From Monosporascus cannonballus (Eukaryota; Ascomycota; Sordariomycetes; Xylariales): a stretch of DNA of 64,000 bases. A model generated the notes under the pieces. It saw nothing but the letters and a program-made list of their open reading frames with translations. It was not told the DNA's origin and ran no database searches. Positions within the stretch are counted from its first letter, which is position 1; each line of letters starts with the position of its first letter. A program made the position numbers and the translations under genes. The DNA lies in the NCBI GenBank assembly GCA_004154925.1, contig QJNS01000003.1, positions 496,001 to 560,000 on the forward strand, given 5' to 3'. This document shows positions 25,206 through 37,315 of the stretch, piece by piece.

Positions 25206-26032
25206 AGCTTGGAGGGAGTAGAGAAAAGCTCCGAGGGAGTAGTACGAACGTGGCGCAGCAGCAAGTTCTGAGGGAGTAGAAAACGCTAAGCTTATTTTTT
25301 AAAAGTTAATCCGATACGTCGCATTTGCTTAACAAATGCGCCTAAAGAAATTCTTTTACTATTAACTATATAATCATTACTTAACAGTGGTCTAGCAATT
25401 GTATTTTTTCTTAATTATATAACAATTACGTAATATATATTTAGTAAATACCATTTTTAATAAAAGAAAAATTTAAAATTTTTTCCTCTTAATTATAGCG
25501 TAGTTATATAGTATTTGCTTAATAAATATATTAAAAAAATTTACTATTTGCTAGAGATTGCGTGAGATTGATAAAAGGTGACGAAAGAGTTGTACGAGGT
25601 AATGTAGATAGAGTGGCAAGTCTTTACTTATCACAAGTAGCTAATTATAAGATATATATGATTGTATAAATATAATTGCTCTGCTATTTTTCTATCTAAA
25701 GATTTGAAGAATTTCCTAGCTACTTATAGCCGAAGACCCGGTCATTATAACCGTGACCATGGAATCCCTAACACTACTAACTAGATAACAATTACGTAGC
25801 ATATATTTAATAAATATTAATTTTATTTTTTTTAGTCTTTATAATTAACTATATATTATTTGCTTTGGAAATGCTACGTAATTGTTTTATAATTAATAGT
25901 AAAATTTTTTAATGCATTTGCTGAGCAACTGCTTCTATTAGACATTATAATTTTTACGACGCTTGGGCCGTTTAATTTTAATAAAGATGTGGCTGAGCTT
26001 CCCCGGAGCTTTTCTCTACTCCCCTCCGAGCT
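25206..26032. mobile_element. Foldback/MITE-like non-autonomous DNA element with long diverged inverted arms
   Basis: The outer arms are inverted copies. The left reads GGGAGTAGAGAAAAGCTCCG (from about 25215), and its reverse complement stands at about 26006-26025. Further in, the left block around GCATTTGCTTAACAAATGC and TTTACTATTAACTAT (25322-25368) matches, inverted, the right block around 25880-25935. ACAATTACGTA recurs at about 25429 and 25788. The core (25290-25980) is AT-rich and has no open frame of note, whereas both flanks are normal-GC. No convincing target duplication was found, so the exact edges and the superfamily are open. Confidence 0.55.
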
Positions 26033-26258
26033 GGGGCTCACTGGGGTAGAAGTATGGAAGCCGAAAACACGCAGACGCACCCCGCCTCGGCCTGGGCTAG
26101 CACAGCCGACGTTTCTCTGTCTCCTTCGCGCAGCTCCACCACAGCTGAAGTGCTCTGTGCAGTCCCTTCAGCATTCTCAAATACATACCTATATATCCTG
26201 TGTGAGTGTAAATGCTTTCTTCTCTCTGTGAAAATATTTCGCCTCGCGGCCCCGAACA
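26033..26258. other. Short normal-GC spacer between the foldback element and the hAT element
   Basis: About 225 bp of ordinary composition with no recognisable gene. It is continuous with 34536 onward once the hAT element is removed, so it may be part of the upstream region of the NLR-like pseudogene. Confidence 0.4.
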
Positions 26259-26266
26259 CTCTTAAC

Positions 26267-26460
26267 TAGGGTGAGGGAGGAACCACCCACCGAAAATTAC
26301 CCACGGCCCACGGGTACCCGCGGGTAATGCCAAGGACCCATGAGTGACCCATGGGTCCTTAGCGCAAGTCAGAATTACCGGCGGGTGCCCAATGGGTCCT
26401 TGGCATTACCCGCGAATATCTAATAGGTAATGCTAAGAATTTATTAGGTATCTACGATTA
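26267..26460. repeat. Left subterminal repeat array of the hAT element
   Basis: Dense copies of ACCCATGGGTCC, GGGTACCCGCGGGT and GGTCCTTGGCATTACCC occur in both orientations, giving large imperfect palindromes (for example around 26330-26358). Similar words fill the right end. In hAT elements such subterminal clusters are transposase-binding sites; that role is inferred here. GC is high, and the block escaped most of the AT drift of the interior. Confidence 0.7.
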
Positions 26461-29400
26461 CTTGTTAATAAAATATGTAAATTTTAAACGTATTAAAAAA
26501 AGTAAAAAAATAATTTAAAATAATTACTATATTACAAAATTATTATTTATTACTTTTAGGCCCAATAAATAATATTATAATTTTAATACTTTTCTAAAAA
26601 TAAGTTAAAATAAATTAAAATAATTATTATATATAATACATTAAATTTATTATAATTAATTATTTTTATAAGCTGAATAAAACGAAAAAAAATTATTTAC
26701 GTTACGGTTAATAAATTAATATTATAATTACCTTTAATTTAAATGATTTTTATCGTTTTTTGCCAAAAATTTCTATTTATATAAAATTTAAAGTTTACGC
26801 TGTTAAATATAGCAGAAATAATTTTGATATAAATATAATTAATAATATTAAAAAAAACTTTAAAAACTTTATATAATAAATTTTTTAAGATATTTTTAAA
26901 TTTTTAAATTAATACGATAACTTTAAAATCTAATATACTTTTATTATTTTTATATATTTAAAATTATTTTTACTTAAATTTCTTAATATAATTAAAGCCT
27001 TATTCCATAATTTCTTATAATATACCTATAATAAAAAAAGGTTCGAATATTAAAGGCGAACTTTAGAAATCAATTGCGGGATTTCGTATCAAAATAACAT
27101 ATAAAATATTTTTTTAGCTTTATTACGCTATATTATAAAGCTGATAACCTTAAGTAAAAAAAATACCGTATAATTTTAAATAAACCGGATATTTATTTAT
27201 ACGCATTTATAAATATAATTAAATTATTTTAAAATTATTTTAAAATAATTATTTAATATATATATTTATAATATTAAAATTTAAGATAACCAAACGCATA
27301 AATCTTTTTCTCTAGTTTTCCATTTTTCTCAATCGACAACCGGGATAATTTTTTATACGATTTATTTTTTTTAATACTAAATAATAATTTTTTTTCTAAA
27401 TGCAAATATGTTAAAATTTATAACGGGTAAAGTAATATTATAAAAAGCTTTTTTTATAAGTAAAAAGTATTTTAAGTAATTGTTAAAAATTATTCCCAAA
27501 ATTAAAATATTTTTATTAACCTTCGTAAGCTAATTTAATATAAATATAACTTAAAATATAAATCGTTTACGATATTATATTATTTTAAATATTAAACGTC
27601 AAATATCTTGAAGTTATATTAAAAAATTAAAAGAATATAATAATTAAAAAATAATCGAGATTTATAAAACGAAATATAAAGATAATTTTCTTAATATTTT
27701 TATTCTTAATATTAATATTAAAATCGTTTTGGTTTATAAAGGTGTTATTTACCGAAATTAATTAAAATATTTAACGAACGTATATTAAAAGGTTTCCAAT
27801 TTTATTAATAATTAATTCGGTAATTTTAACGTAACGGATATATAGAAATTTGTTATTTCTTTTTATACGAATATTAGGTAAAATATGTCCACTTTAAGCC
27901 GGTACTAAATATTAAAAATATTAATAAAATAATCAAAATATAATTAAGGCAAAAAATTACTTATTGAATTATTATATGAAATCTTTGAACTTAAAATATA
28001 ATAAAACTTTCCGGTAGTTACAATATTATATTATTTAGGTAATTAACGATAAATTTATAAAAAATATCGTTAGTAATATTATTACCGTATTAAAATATTT
28101 AGGTTAATTTATTATTAATATGAATATATATTGTATTATTATTGTTTTTATATTATAAATATGTTTTTAGTTTCGATTTATTTCGTTGTAACTTACTTAA
28201 GGTATTATTATTTTGCCCAGTTATTAATATTTGATAAAATATGAAAAACAATTATAAAATAATATTTATTAATAAATAACGATTTTTTATATAAGAATTA
28301 TACTTTATACCGTTTAGTTTTTAAAGGTTATATATAAATTTAAACCATTTTAATCATTTACTTTACGTTTAATTTATTACATTAAGTTATAACCAACTTT
28401 TTCGATATTATTTTATTTTGTTAAAATATTAGTTTTTCGTATTTAAATCTTATTTGTATGCAGGTTTTAAAATAGAATTCGTCGGATTTTCGACGTTTAA
28501 ATACTAAGGGTATCACGGCATTAAAAATTAAAAATCTTAAATATATTTATTTCAAGCTTATTTCAAAAATTAAAGAATAATAATTAGAATAGTGTATTGT
28601 AATAGAGTAGAATAATAAGATTTCATTAGGTTAAAAATGTAGAAATTTCAGTAATTAAATTAAAATTTTTGTCATATATATAAAGTTTTAATTAAATACA
28701 ACTTTATATAAGATATACGGAATTTAAAGATTTATCGATAAGGAATTTTGTACTTACAAAATTTAAAATAGGATTTACTTAATTAAATAATATTAATTAC
28801 TTTTTGAGCCTTTTTTAAACAAATATTTAAAATAAAAAAAACAGTTAATTATATTAATATATAAAATATATATTATTTTGTTAAATTTTTAAAAACCTTA
28901 ATAACCGGTTTTAAGATAATTATATTTTACTAGAACTCAATTTCCGAATAATATAAATATCTTTTATTTAAAACGTTATTTATTTATTATAAATAACGTA
29001 AATATTATTATTACTAAATATAAAAATTAAAACTTTTTTTATAATTTTTTTTAATATTTCCCTAGTAAATATTTTTATCCGCATAAATCAAAATTACATA
29101 TTTATATGTATTTTGCGAATAATACGTTAAAATAATATTTTTCTAAAAATAAAACGGATATTTTTTTAGTATTTTCGAATTTCGCAAAATATATTTATGA
29201 AGAATTATTAATAATAAAAGAATTATGAAATTATCCGGGTTATATTTTTATTATTAGATTTCTGTTTATAACGTTAAATTTTATAGGTAAATATTCTTGG
29301 TTAAAATTTTATCGATTTAGTTAACGTTTTTCTGGCAGATTTAAAAATAAAACCAGTTAATAATACAGGTTTATGTAGTATTATGCGTTAAATAAGCATG

Positions 29401-32400
29401 TATTTAATAAATTGAAATAACCAAAAAAAAATTAAAAATAGAATTATTGGAATTTTGGTTAGGTTTATTTTAGGTATTATTAATTGGTAAAATATTTAAA
29501 GTATTACTTGAAACGGGTAATTTTCTAAATATATTATTTTGGTAATATTAAGTTCGAATTAAAATAAATAATGCAGATAATTCCATTCTAAAAGTTTGAT
29601 AAAAAAATGAAAATAAACTACGTTTAAAAAAGTTAATACGTAATTTTAAGACCTTATATCGCCACTTATTTACGTAATTTCTATTATTCTTTTTTATTTT
29701 CGCCAATTATCCGTTTATTGTAAAAAGAAGTTTTATTATAGTTTTAATCGAATATATTATATTATCGAAATAATATTGCAAATTCTCGAAAATTTTAACT
29801 TTAACGATATTAATTTCGATAATAATAAATCGTTATAAAATATTTTTTTACAAAATAATAACTTTGGTTAAAATAATAATTTAAAAAGTTTTATTATTTA
29901 TAACCAAAATAATAACGAAATATTTAACGAAAACTATTTGTTAAAAAGCGATAATAAAAGCTATGAAAATTAAAAACCGATTAAAATAAATTTAATTTAA
30001 AAATAAGATATCCGAAAGCTAAATCTGAAATTTAGTTATTTATAATTTAATTAATAGTTACCGAACGAAAAACAACTTAATTTACAGAGCTTATTTAATT
30101 AAAAAAACCGTTGTATTATGCGAAATTATTCGAACGGATTTTAATTCGTAATATAATAAAAAGCCGATTTTTTTACTGTTAACCGAGAATATTACGAATA
30201 TCGAGAGCATTAATACGAGGATTAAGTGGTTTATTTCTAATAGTAATTATGGTTTCAAAAAATATTAGCAACAAAAATAACGAAAACCTATTAAACGAAA
30301 TTACCGGCATATTTAATAAAATAAATTGTAATTAGAAATATGAAAAGGACTTTATATAAATTTATTAACGTATAACTGGGCAGCTTAAGATTAAATATGG
30401 GTAATATAGGTATTACTTTACATATTTTTCCTAAAAAAAATCAAATAAACTTTATAAAAAAGTACTTACAGAATAATATATATCATAAAAATGAATTAAA
30501 CGGATTTATTCATTAATAACAAAATCCTTAATATAATTATAGTATATATATAGGTTGAAATAATTCTAAAATAATTATTATATAAGTTTTTATTAATATG
30601 TTTTTATTAGACTTCTTTTATTTTTAGTTCTTTTTCTTTTTTAAAAAATAATAATTTTAAAAGAATCCTTATTTATTATAATTAAAATTTAGTATTACTT
30701 AAAATGTTTAATTTTAATTAAACCTTTTTAATTAATTATTCTATATCTAAATATTTACTTATCAAACGTTTTTTAAATATTTTTAAATTATAACATTATT
30801 TCATAATAACGATTTTAAACGATTAATAATAAACAAATATATAAAATATATACGGATATAGAGTATTTCAATTATTAAATATTAATTCATAAATATTCCC
30901 TTAAAGTTTTATATATTAATTAATTATAACTTCTAGATTACGTTTTATTTTGTAATTTCGTTTTAAAAAATTATTATTTATTAAGTTAACCGGGAATAAA
31001 CAAACTTTATTTCTTAATTAATTGTTAATTTTATAATCTTAAATCGAGTAAGTTTAATAATAACAAGTTATTATGTCAATTAAAAAAATTAGAAATAACC
31101 GACCGATTTTACGTTTTTATTATAGTATGATAATTTTGGTATTAAACAAATAATTATGTAAAAATAATTTACCGAAATTTAAACGATAAATTCTAATAAG
31201 TAAAGAAAACTTTGCATTATATATATAGGTTATATATTTTACAAAAGATATTTAATATTTTTTAAGGTTTATTACGTAGAATTACCGCATAAATTGGAAA
31301 GAGCTTTAGGCAAATAAAATAAAAAATTTAAATATTTGCCAAAATAAAGTAAAATCTATATTATTTTGAAAATGGAAAATATAATTATATTAATATGTAT
31401 TTTTAATGTAATTATAAAATATTTATTTAATTTTATAATTACGTATATTAATTAACTGTATTTATTTTAGTTTTAATAAAAAGTTTTTTTGTAAATTTAG
31501 TAAAATATAATTATAAATAAACTTTTTTATTATAAAAATGTATTTTAAATAATTCGTACTATTTATCGCCGTTAAAATTCGATAATTACTTTTATTACGT
31601 ATTATAAAAGTATATCCCGTAATTTAAATGTTTATACGTAAATACTTACTATTAAAAAAACGAGATATATATTATTTTTTAATAATTTTAAATTTATTCG
31701 TTATTTGGTTAATATTTCAAATTATTTTAATTTTTTTCGAAAAAACCATATTTCTTATTTAATAAGTGGGTACAAAATTATATTTAAATATTTAGGCAAA
31801 TACGAAAATATATAGTTAAGTCTTATTAAAAGTATTACCCGGATAAAAAACTAGAAAATAAAAAGAAATTAAAAAATAAGAAACAATTTAGATTTCTTAA
31901 GTTTATTAAGCGATTACGAATATGGTTACGACTATTGCGAAAAAGTACCAAATTAATAATTTCGAAAGTTTTTTAATATATGAATAAGTTATTTATTGAT
32001 AATTATCTATTAATTTATTTTTTATTTTAATTTACCTATTATTAAGTAATACGGTTATTAAATTCCGTAATTACTTTAATAATTAGCAGAAATATTTTTA
32101 ATTAAAATTATTTAACAATAGATTTTATAAAAAAACCGTTAAATATTTTAAATAAACGCATAAAAGATATTAGAAAAAAAATAATAAGTAAAACATATAA
32201 TTTATTATATATATTTTTATTTCGAATTACAAAACTTTACTAAATTTTTTTGTTAAATTTAAATCTTAAAAAAAGATTAAATATACCGTATTAACGATAA
32301 TCTGTAAAACGATATTATTAACGATTATTTTTAATGCGAATATAGATAATTTAAGTAATATTTTAAAACTTATTTCTTTAATTATATTATTTTAATCTCC

Positions 32401-33640
32401 GTCCAACGAAAATCGTTTTAATATTATGATAACGGATTAATAATACGTTTCTCGATTTTATTTATTTTATACATAATATATTATATATTCAATATTCTTC
32501 TATATTAATGAAACGTATTTCGAATTTTATTTAATTAAAGTATTATTTTAATTATTAATTAATATTATTATAAAAAGTTAAATTAATTTTAATTATATTA
32601 TTTTATATTCGAATTAAATTATTTAATTTAAATAACGATATGATATACGATAATAACGACCTCGTTTATACTTAAAAAGAATTCGAAAAACGTAAGTAAA
32701 AAATATGAAAAATATTTTAAATTCCGGTTATCGAAAACTGAAAGAAATTGCCGAATTAATATAATCTATTACTAAATAGACTTTACGGAATTTTAAATAA
32801 TAATTTAAAAAATCCGGATAAAATCGAAAATAATACAAGCGAAAATTAGGTATTCCGACAATATCTATATATTAATTAGATTATTAAGGTAAACACATTT
32901 CGGTATAAAAAATTATATTTAAAAATTAATTTTGCCAAAAAAACGCCAATTAATGCCAAAAATAAGTATACTATTAAAAGATAAGCAAATAATATTTCGA
33001 AAAATCAAATTTTAACACTTTTTGTAAACCGGCCGTTTTTTCGAAATAATTCAAATTTATCGTTATAATTGTAATAAGCCAAGCCCGTAATTATTAGAAT
33101 AAAGCGATAAATAATATAATTAATATGTTTGCAATTTTTAAAAGGGGATTAAATTTAATATAAAGTTAATTTGTTCTCTTTTGTATTTATTATTTATTTT
33201 TGTTATATAATATATAAATCTTTACTATAAGAAATATTTTTTATATAAATTAAAATAAAAAGTTAATTATAAAATAATAATATTATATATATTACTTTTG
33301 TTATAATAAAAAAATAAAGATTTTTAAAATAAGGTATTTAAGTAATTTATAAAAACTTTTTTAATTACTTTATATTATTTTATATACTTTATTTTGTAAA
33401 AAAGGGTTTATATTTATATTTAATCAAAAATTCGCGAAATATCTATATATTATTATATCTTTATTATAATTAATAATAATATAGTATTATAATAATTATA
33501 AAATAATTATTTATTCATAATTTAATAATTGTAATAATAGCCAAAATAACGTGCATTAAATAAACGATTTGGCAGTTAATTTTAAAATCTAAAAAATTAC
33601 CTGGCATTAAAAAAATTCTTTGCGTTATAAAATAACCACC

Positions 33641-33690
33641 GGCTAGGAAAATAATGCCTAAGCGTCTGGCTAGGAAAATAATGCTTAAAG
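33641..33690 (+). repeat. 27-bp tandem repeat inside the hAT element
   Basis: Almost two copies of a unit starting GGCTAGGAAAATAATGC stand head to tail (33641-33667 and 33668-33690). They are conspicuous because they are less AT-rich than the kilobases around them. Confidence 0.6.
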
Positions 33691-34067
33691 ATCCAGCTTC
33701 TTTTAAAAAGCGAAAAAACGCGTTTTATCTAGAAATAAGTTTTTTTTAAAAAATAACATATTTTTAAAATAATATTAATATATATAACCGTTATTTCATG
33801 TAAAATTTAACGATATTAACTAAATATAAAGTTATTATTTAAAAAAATGCCGTTTAATATTTAATAAAGAAAATTTTATAATAATTTAAAAATTAATCAT
33901 AATTTTAAGTTTCTGTTATAATCGGTATATAAAAAATGGCAGAAATTATATTAATTAAAATATTATTAAAATTTAATAAGACCGTAAATTAAAAATACGG
34001 CTTCTGGTAAAAAATCTGGCATTTTATTAAACAAAACTTATAACCAAAATTTTAAACGTATTAAAAA

Positions 34068-34185
34068 AATGTACAAAATAATAATACGTATAATATTAAC
34101 ACGCAAAATAATAACGTGTAAAATAATAACGTATAAAATAATAAAAATTTGAATAATACGTAAAATAATAATAATAATAAAATTT
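34068..34185. repeat. AT-rich simple/tandem repeat (ACGTRTAAAATAATA-like)
   Basis: Five or six degenerate copies of a ~15-bp unit built on AAAATAATAACGTGT lie near the right end of the hAT element. This is probably replication slippage in RIPed DNA. Confidence 0.5.
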
Positions 34186-34354
34186 TAAGTAAAATTTAAA
34201 TTCGAATTGAAAGAAAATCGGCATTATTTGGTTTTATGATATTTAAAGAATTTTATATAATTTCGCTGCAAATTTTTCAATATTATTATTTTTACCAGAT
34301 TATTTTAGATTATTTCAAATTATTAAAGCGATCCGCTTTATATGCAAATTTTTT

Positions 34355-34527
34355 ATCTACTAAGCACTCGTAGGTCCTTGGCAAGACCCAATAGGTATCT
34401 AATAGGTCCTTGGCAAATCCGATAGGTACCCGCGGGTACCCACCAAATCAGATAGGTAGTGGATGGGTACCCATCAGGACCCATGGGTCTTCGTGGGTCA
34501 CCCACGGGTACCCATTCCCTCACCCTA
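34355..34527. repeat. Right subterminal repeat array of the hAT element
   Basis: This mirrors the left array: GGTCCTTGGCA occurs twice, then GGTACCCGCGGGTACCC and ACCCATGGGTC, ending in TCCCTCACCCTA. It confirms that 26267 and 34527 are the two ends of a single element. Confidence 0.7.
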
Positions 34528-34560
34528 CTCTTGACATAACATGACATGACATGACACGGC

Positions 34561-35760
34561 ATGGCGGAAGCTCTAACCGTTGTCGGCATCGTCGCCAACA
34601 TCATCCAGCTCGTCGACTTCGGCTCCCGCGTGCTGAAACGTCTTGAAGAGTATCAGTCCAAGTTCGGAGACGTCCCGGAAGCCTTCCGCCACATCAAAGC
34701 CGAATTGCCCGTGCTGCTGGATGCCCTCCGGCAGACGAAAGCAGCGATCGATGCCGGATCTATGCGGGATGAATCTAAAAACGCCCTCCTGCCCGCTGTT
34801 CAACGGTGCAGCGCGCAGATAAAATTTCTAGACGACGTAATGGCAGGGGCGCTGCCCGCACCGAGAGACTCTTGGGCCAGAAGAGGCAGGAAGGCGCTTA
34901 AGAGCATTCGGTATGACATAAAGATGGAGAAGATAACCTCGGTGATCTGTGGGTATATCCAGACGCTGACATACCACGCCGCCGCTTCACTAAGACCCTT
35001 GTCATATATAAACTCCCCCGTGTTAGAAGCAGCGCATCTACACCCTGACAGCCCGCTTTTAGTAGACCGAACACAACCCCGTCCCACTCCGTCCTCCACC
35101 CTTCCTTTCCGCCGGGATCCATTGCAAGAGCAAGCAGCCTGCGTCCAGAGTGGCCCCCGTGGGCCTTGGTGGCGTTGGGTAGGTAACAAGCGTAGTGTTT
35201 TCCGGAGAGGCATGAATTGACAAGCTCAAAAGAAAGTCGCAGCTTGCCGTCGAATGCTCGTACCGGACACGAGAAAGGTCCCCAGATACCTGGGTCTTCT
35301 GGGTACCTGCAAGCAGCCCAGGAAGGTTCCAGGAAGGTTCCAGGAAGGCTACCGGAAGATCGCCGAACGAGCTAAGCTCCCTGGCTGGGACCAGTTTGAT
35401 GTGGACATTTTGAGGCTTGTCTATAGCTGGCTGAGCCATGAGGAGAATGGTCGCTGGGTAATGATCATCGACAATGCGGACGACCTCAATGCGTTCTCCC
35501 CCTCAGACAGAGGTAAGGGTAGGGAAGATAACGTTTTAAATGCAGGAGCTCCGTTGCTAGAGTTTCTACCTCAATCACCAAATGGGTCTATCCTAACCAC
35601 CCCCCGGAATCGAGACGTCGCCTTTCGACTGACTGGAAGCTACGCGGACATCATCAGAATCCCTCCGATGGAACAAGCACACGCTCTGGCATTGGTCCGA
35701 ACCAAGCTTGGGGGAAGTGTTGACCATGACGATGCGGTGGCCCTGGTCTGTTGGGTCTAA
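34561..35760 (+). pseudogene. Broken NLR-like STAND gene: SesA-type N-terminal domain plus NB-ARC
   Basis: 34561 onward encodes a SesA/NACHT_N-type N-terminal domain (MAEALTVVGIVANIIQLVDF, then ...GYIQTLTYHAAASLRPLS, about 145 residues), the domain that opens many fungal NLRs. The P-loop GLGGVG|KSQLAVE is rebuilt across a 54-nt intron (35179-35232, GTAGGT...AAAAG). WVMIIDNADDL (about 35455-35487) is Walker B, and a GSILTTPRNRDVAF block follows. Three defects are visible. The frame changes between the RRDP block (near 35115) and the P-loop exon, suggesting a deletion. An 11-bp tandem duplication (35321-35331 repeated at 35332-35342) shifts the frame. The protein stops at 35758 straight after the NB-ARC, with no TPR, WD40 or ankyrin sensor. 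Fungal NLRs act in self/non-self recognition and incompatibility; this copy is probably inactive. The hAT target site is 25 bp upstream of its ATG. Confidence 0.75.
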
Positions 35761-37315
35761 CCCAAGCCATCGATCAGCTAGGCACCGACCCCCAATTTTC
35801 ATAATGGGCCGGCCCGCCGCCCCACGTAGATAAACTGTCCCGAATCGTTAATTGACCGGAACCCAAACGCATTTTGGCAACCCCGCCGGAAATCACTACG
35901 CGCCGTCGACAATCAGCCGCATCTAGGCAAGGGTGGTGCTTCAAGCTTTAATACATAGTTTTCATATATCACCATTTACCGGCTGCCGTTTTATTTAGGG
36001 ATAAGGCTAGTACTTAGGATCAGGGTTAGGGCTAGAGTTAGGGTTAGATCCGGGGAGGTCTTTTTTTGGGGGGGCGGGGGGCCATAGGCCTCCCACATTC
36101 AGGTATATGACCATGATATTTATAGTAGTGTTGGTGGTGGTGTTATTAAAGTTGTACCAGCCCTTGCTCCGCATGCACTTAGTATGGGGGAAATGAAAAT
36201 CTGTAGTGGAGTTGTCCAAAAACGAACGATTCGTGATGGTCCACCTACCTTGGGCGCGACCCGCAACCCGCAACCCACAGCTAGCCGTGAATGCTGGTCA
36301 GCCTCCACGATTGAGCTCCTTTTCGATGCAGGCTGTAATATGACGAGCCGGGGCGCCAATCGTGGGACTCGGCGCGGTACGACACAGGCAAGAGCGCAAG
36401 GAGCTGGTCGACGCGTCTAGCTGTTATGAAGTCCGTGACGCACTACACATGATCCATCTTGAACGTGTTATTACGGTACTGCTGCTCCGCACCGCTGTTC
36501 CCCTAGGATTTGCATTCCCTAGGATGAGCGGCGGCGAACATCTTGCCGCGAGAACCGGCAGGGAGGACGCTTGGTTACGATGTTTACTGGGCAGCAAGCT
36601 GCTCATTCGACCATGGGCCGCTCGCACTCGAAAGGGTTGGCTCACAGCTTTAACCCAATTCTGCCCAACGGATTCGCGTTTTCAATCCCGCCCTCCATTT
36701 GCGGCCTCTTTCTCGCTCTCTCCCTCGGAGTTTGCTCCCTAGACCACCCTAGACCATTGAACTTTGGCAGCGAACTTGGATTCCGGCTCTGCGTCGGAAA
36801 CCAGAAGCAGATGTTTCGGCCCCGAGAGCACTATTGGAATTCTGACAACCCCCATAGCGTCGACCTATTAAAATATTCGGTTTTGTCGCCATGATCCCTG
36901 TCACCACCCTTAGACCAATCGCGGACAACAATTGGACGGAGAGCTCACCTCTATGGACAAAATTCCGGTCCGATTTGACGCCAAGCTGCAGCCACAAAGT
37001 TTGTCCGCGACTCAGAGCGATGGCGCAAAAGAAGGCATCTTCAAGGCGATCGGCATCGCTGACGATGCGAATCCCAATAGGCTAGCCGCCGGCAGATGGC
37101 GCCACGGCCTGTCCGCTTCCTTCTCCTGCAGTTCGACCAGTTATTAGACACCTCACTCCCATGCCGTGCAAATAGTCCTCCAAACTCGGCGGCCTCGCAT
37201 ACGAAGCTGTTGTGAGTGCGTCCATTGTCCTGTTGACGTCGAAGCAGGATACTTCCAAAAACAACTGTGACAATTCGGCCTGCCTACTCGACCGTTTCCG
37301 TCTTCGACTACCGAC
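35761..37315. other. Intergenic region with faint gene debris
   Basis: This is about 1.55 kb of normal-GC DNA without a supportable gene. It holds telomere-like hexamers (36023-36047) and a T/G homopolymer block (about 36061-36081). A short plus-strand stretch near 36300-36420 (STIELLFDAGCNMTSRGAN, then RQERKELVDAS in another frame) faintly recalls a decayed ankyrin repeat. Longer frames at 36362-36742 and 36571-36894 have no recognisable content. Confidence 0.35.
36023..36047 (+). repeat. Interstitial telomere-like TTAGGG motifs
   Basis: Three TTAGGG or near-TTAGGG hexamers (GGGTTAGGGCTAGAG, then TTAGGGTTAG) lie in 25 bp. TTAGGG is the usual telomere unit of filamentous ascomycetes. The run is far too short and degenerate to be a telomere. 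It may be a scar of break repair or a chance GT-rich string. Confidence 0.35.

Larger units (their letters stand above)
26267..34527. mobile_element. 8.26-kb hAT-type DNA transposon, RIP-degraded, splitting the gene island
   Basis: The ends are perfect 12-bp inverted repeats (TAGGGTGAGGGA at 26267-26278; its complement at 34516-34527). They are flanked by an 8-bp target duplication: CTCTTAAC (26259-26266) on the left and CTCTTGAC (34528-34535) on the right, differing by one G/A transition. An 8-bp duplication with short TAGGG-type ends is diagnostic of the hAT superfamily. Both subterminal 170-190 bp are packed with palindromic GGGTACCC/ACCCATGGGT and GGTCCTTGGCA motifs. The 7.9-kb interior is extremely AT-rich and full of stops on both strands; I could not recognise a transposase, a BED finger or nested LTRs. 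Eight kilobases is long for a hAT element, so unrecognised insertions or cargo inside are possible. Confidence 0.8.

Noticed and set aside
26267..34527. Interpretation of the AT-rich block as a centromere or mitochondrial insertion
   Set aside because: Inverted ends and an 8-bp target duplication define a transposon; no mitochondrial genes are readable and AT-richness is shared by all RIPed elements here.
36184..36742. Possible ankyrin-repeat gene downstream of the NLR pseudogene
   Set aside because: Only about 20 residues recall an ankyrin repeat and they change frame; too little to call even a pseudogene separately.
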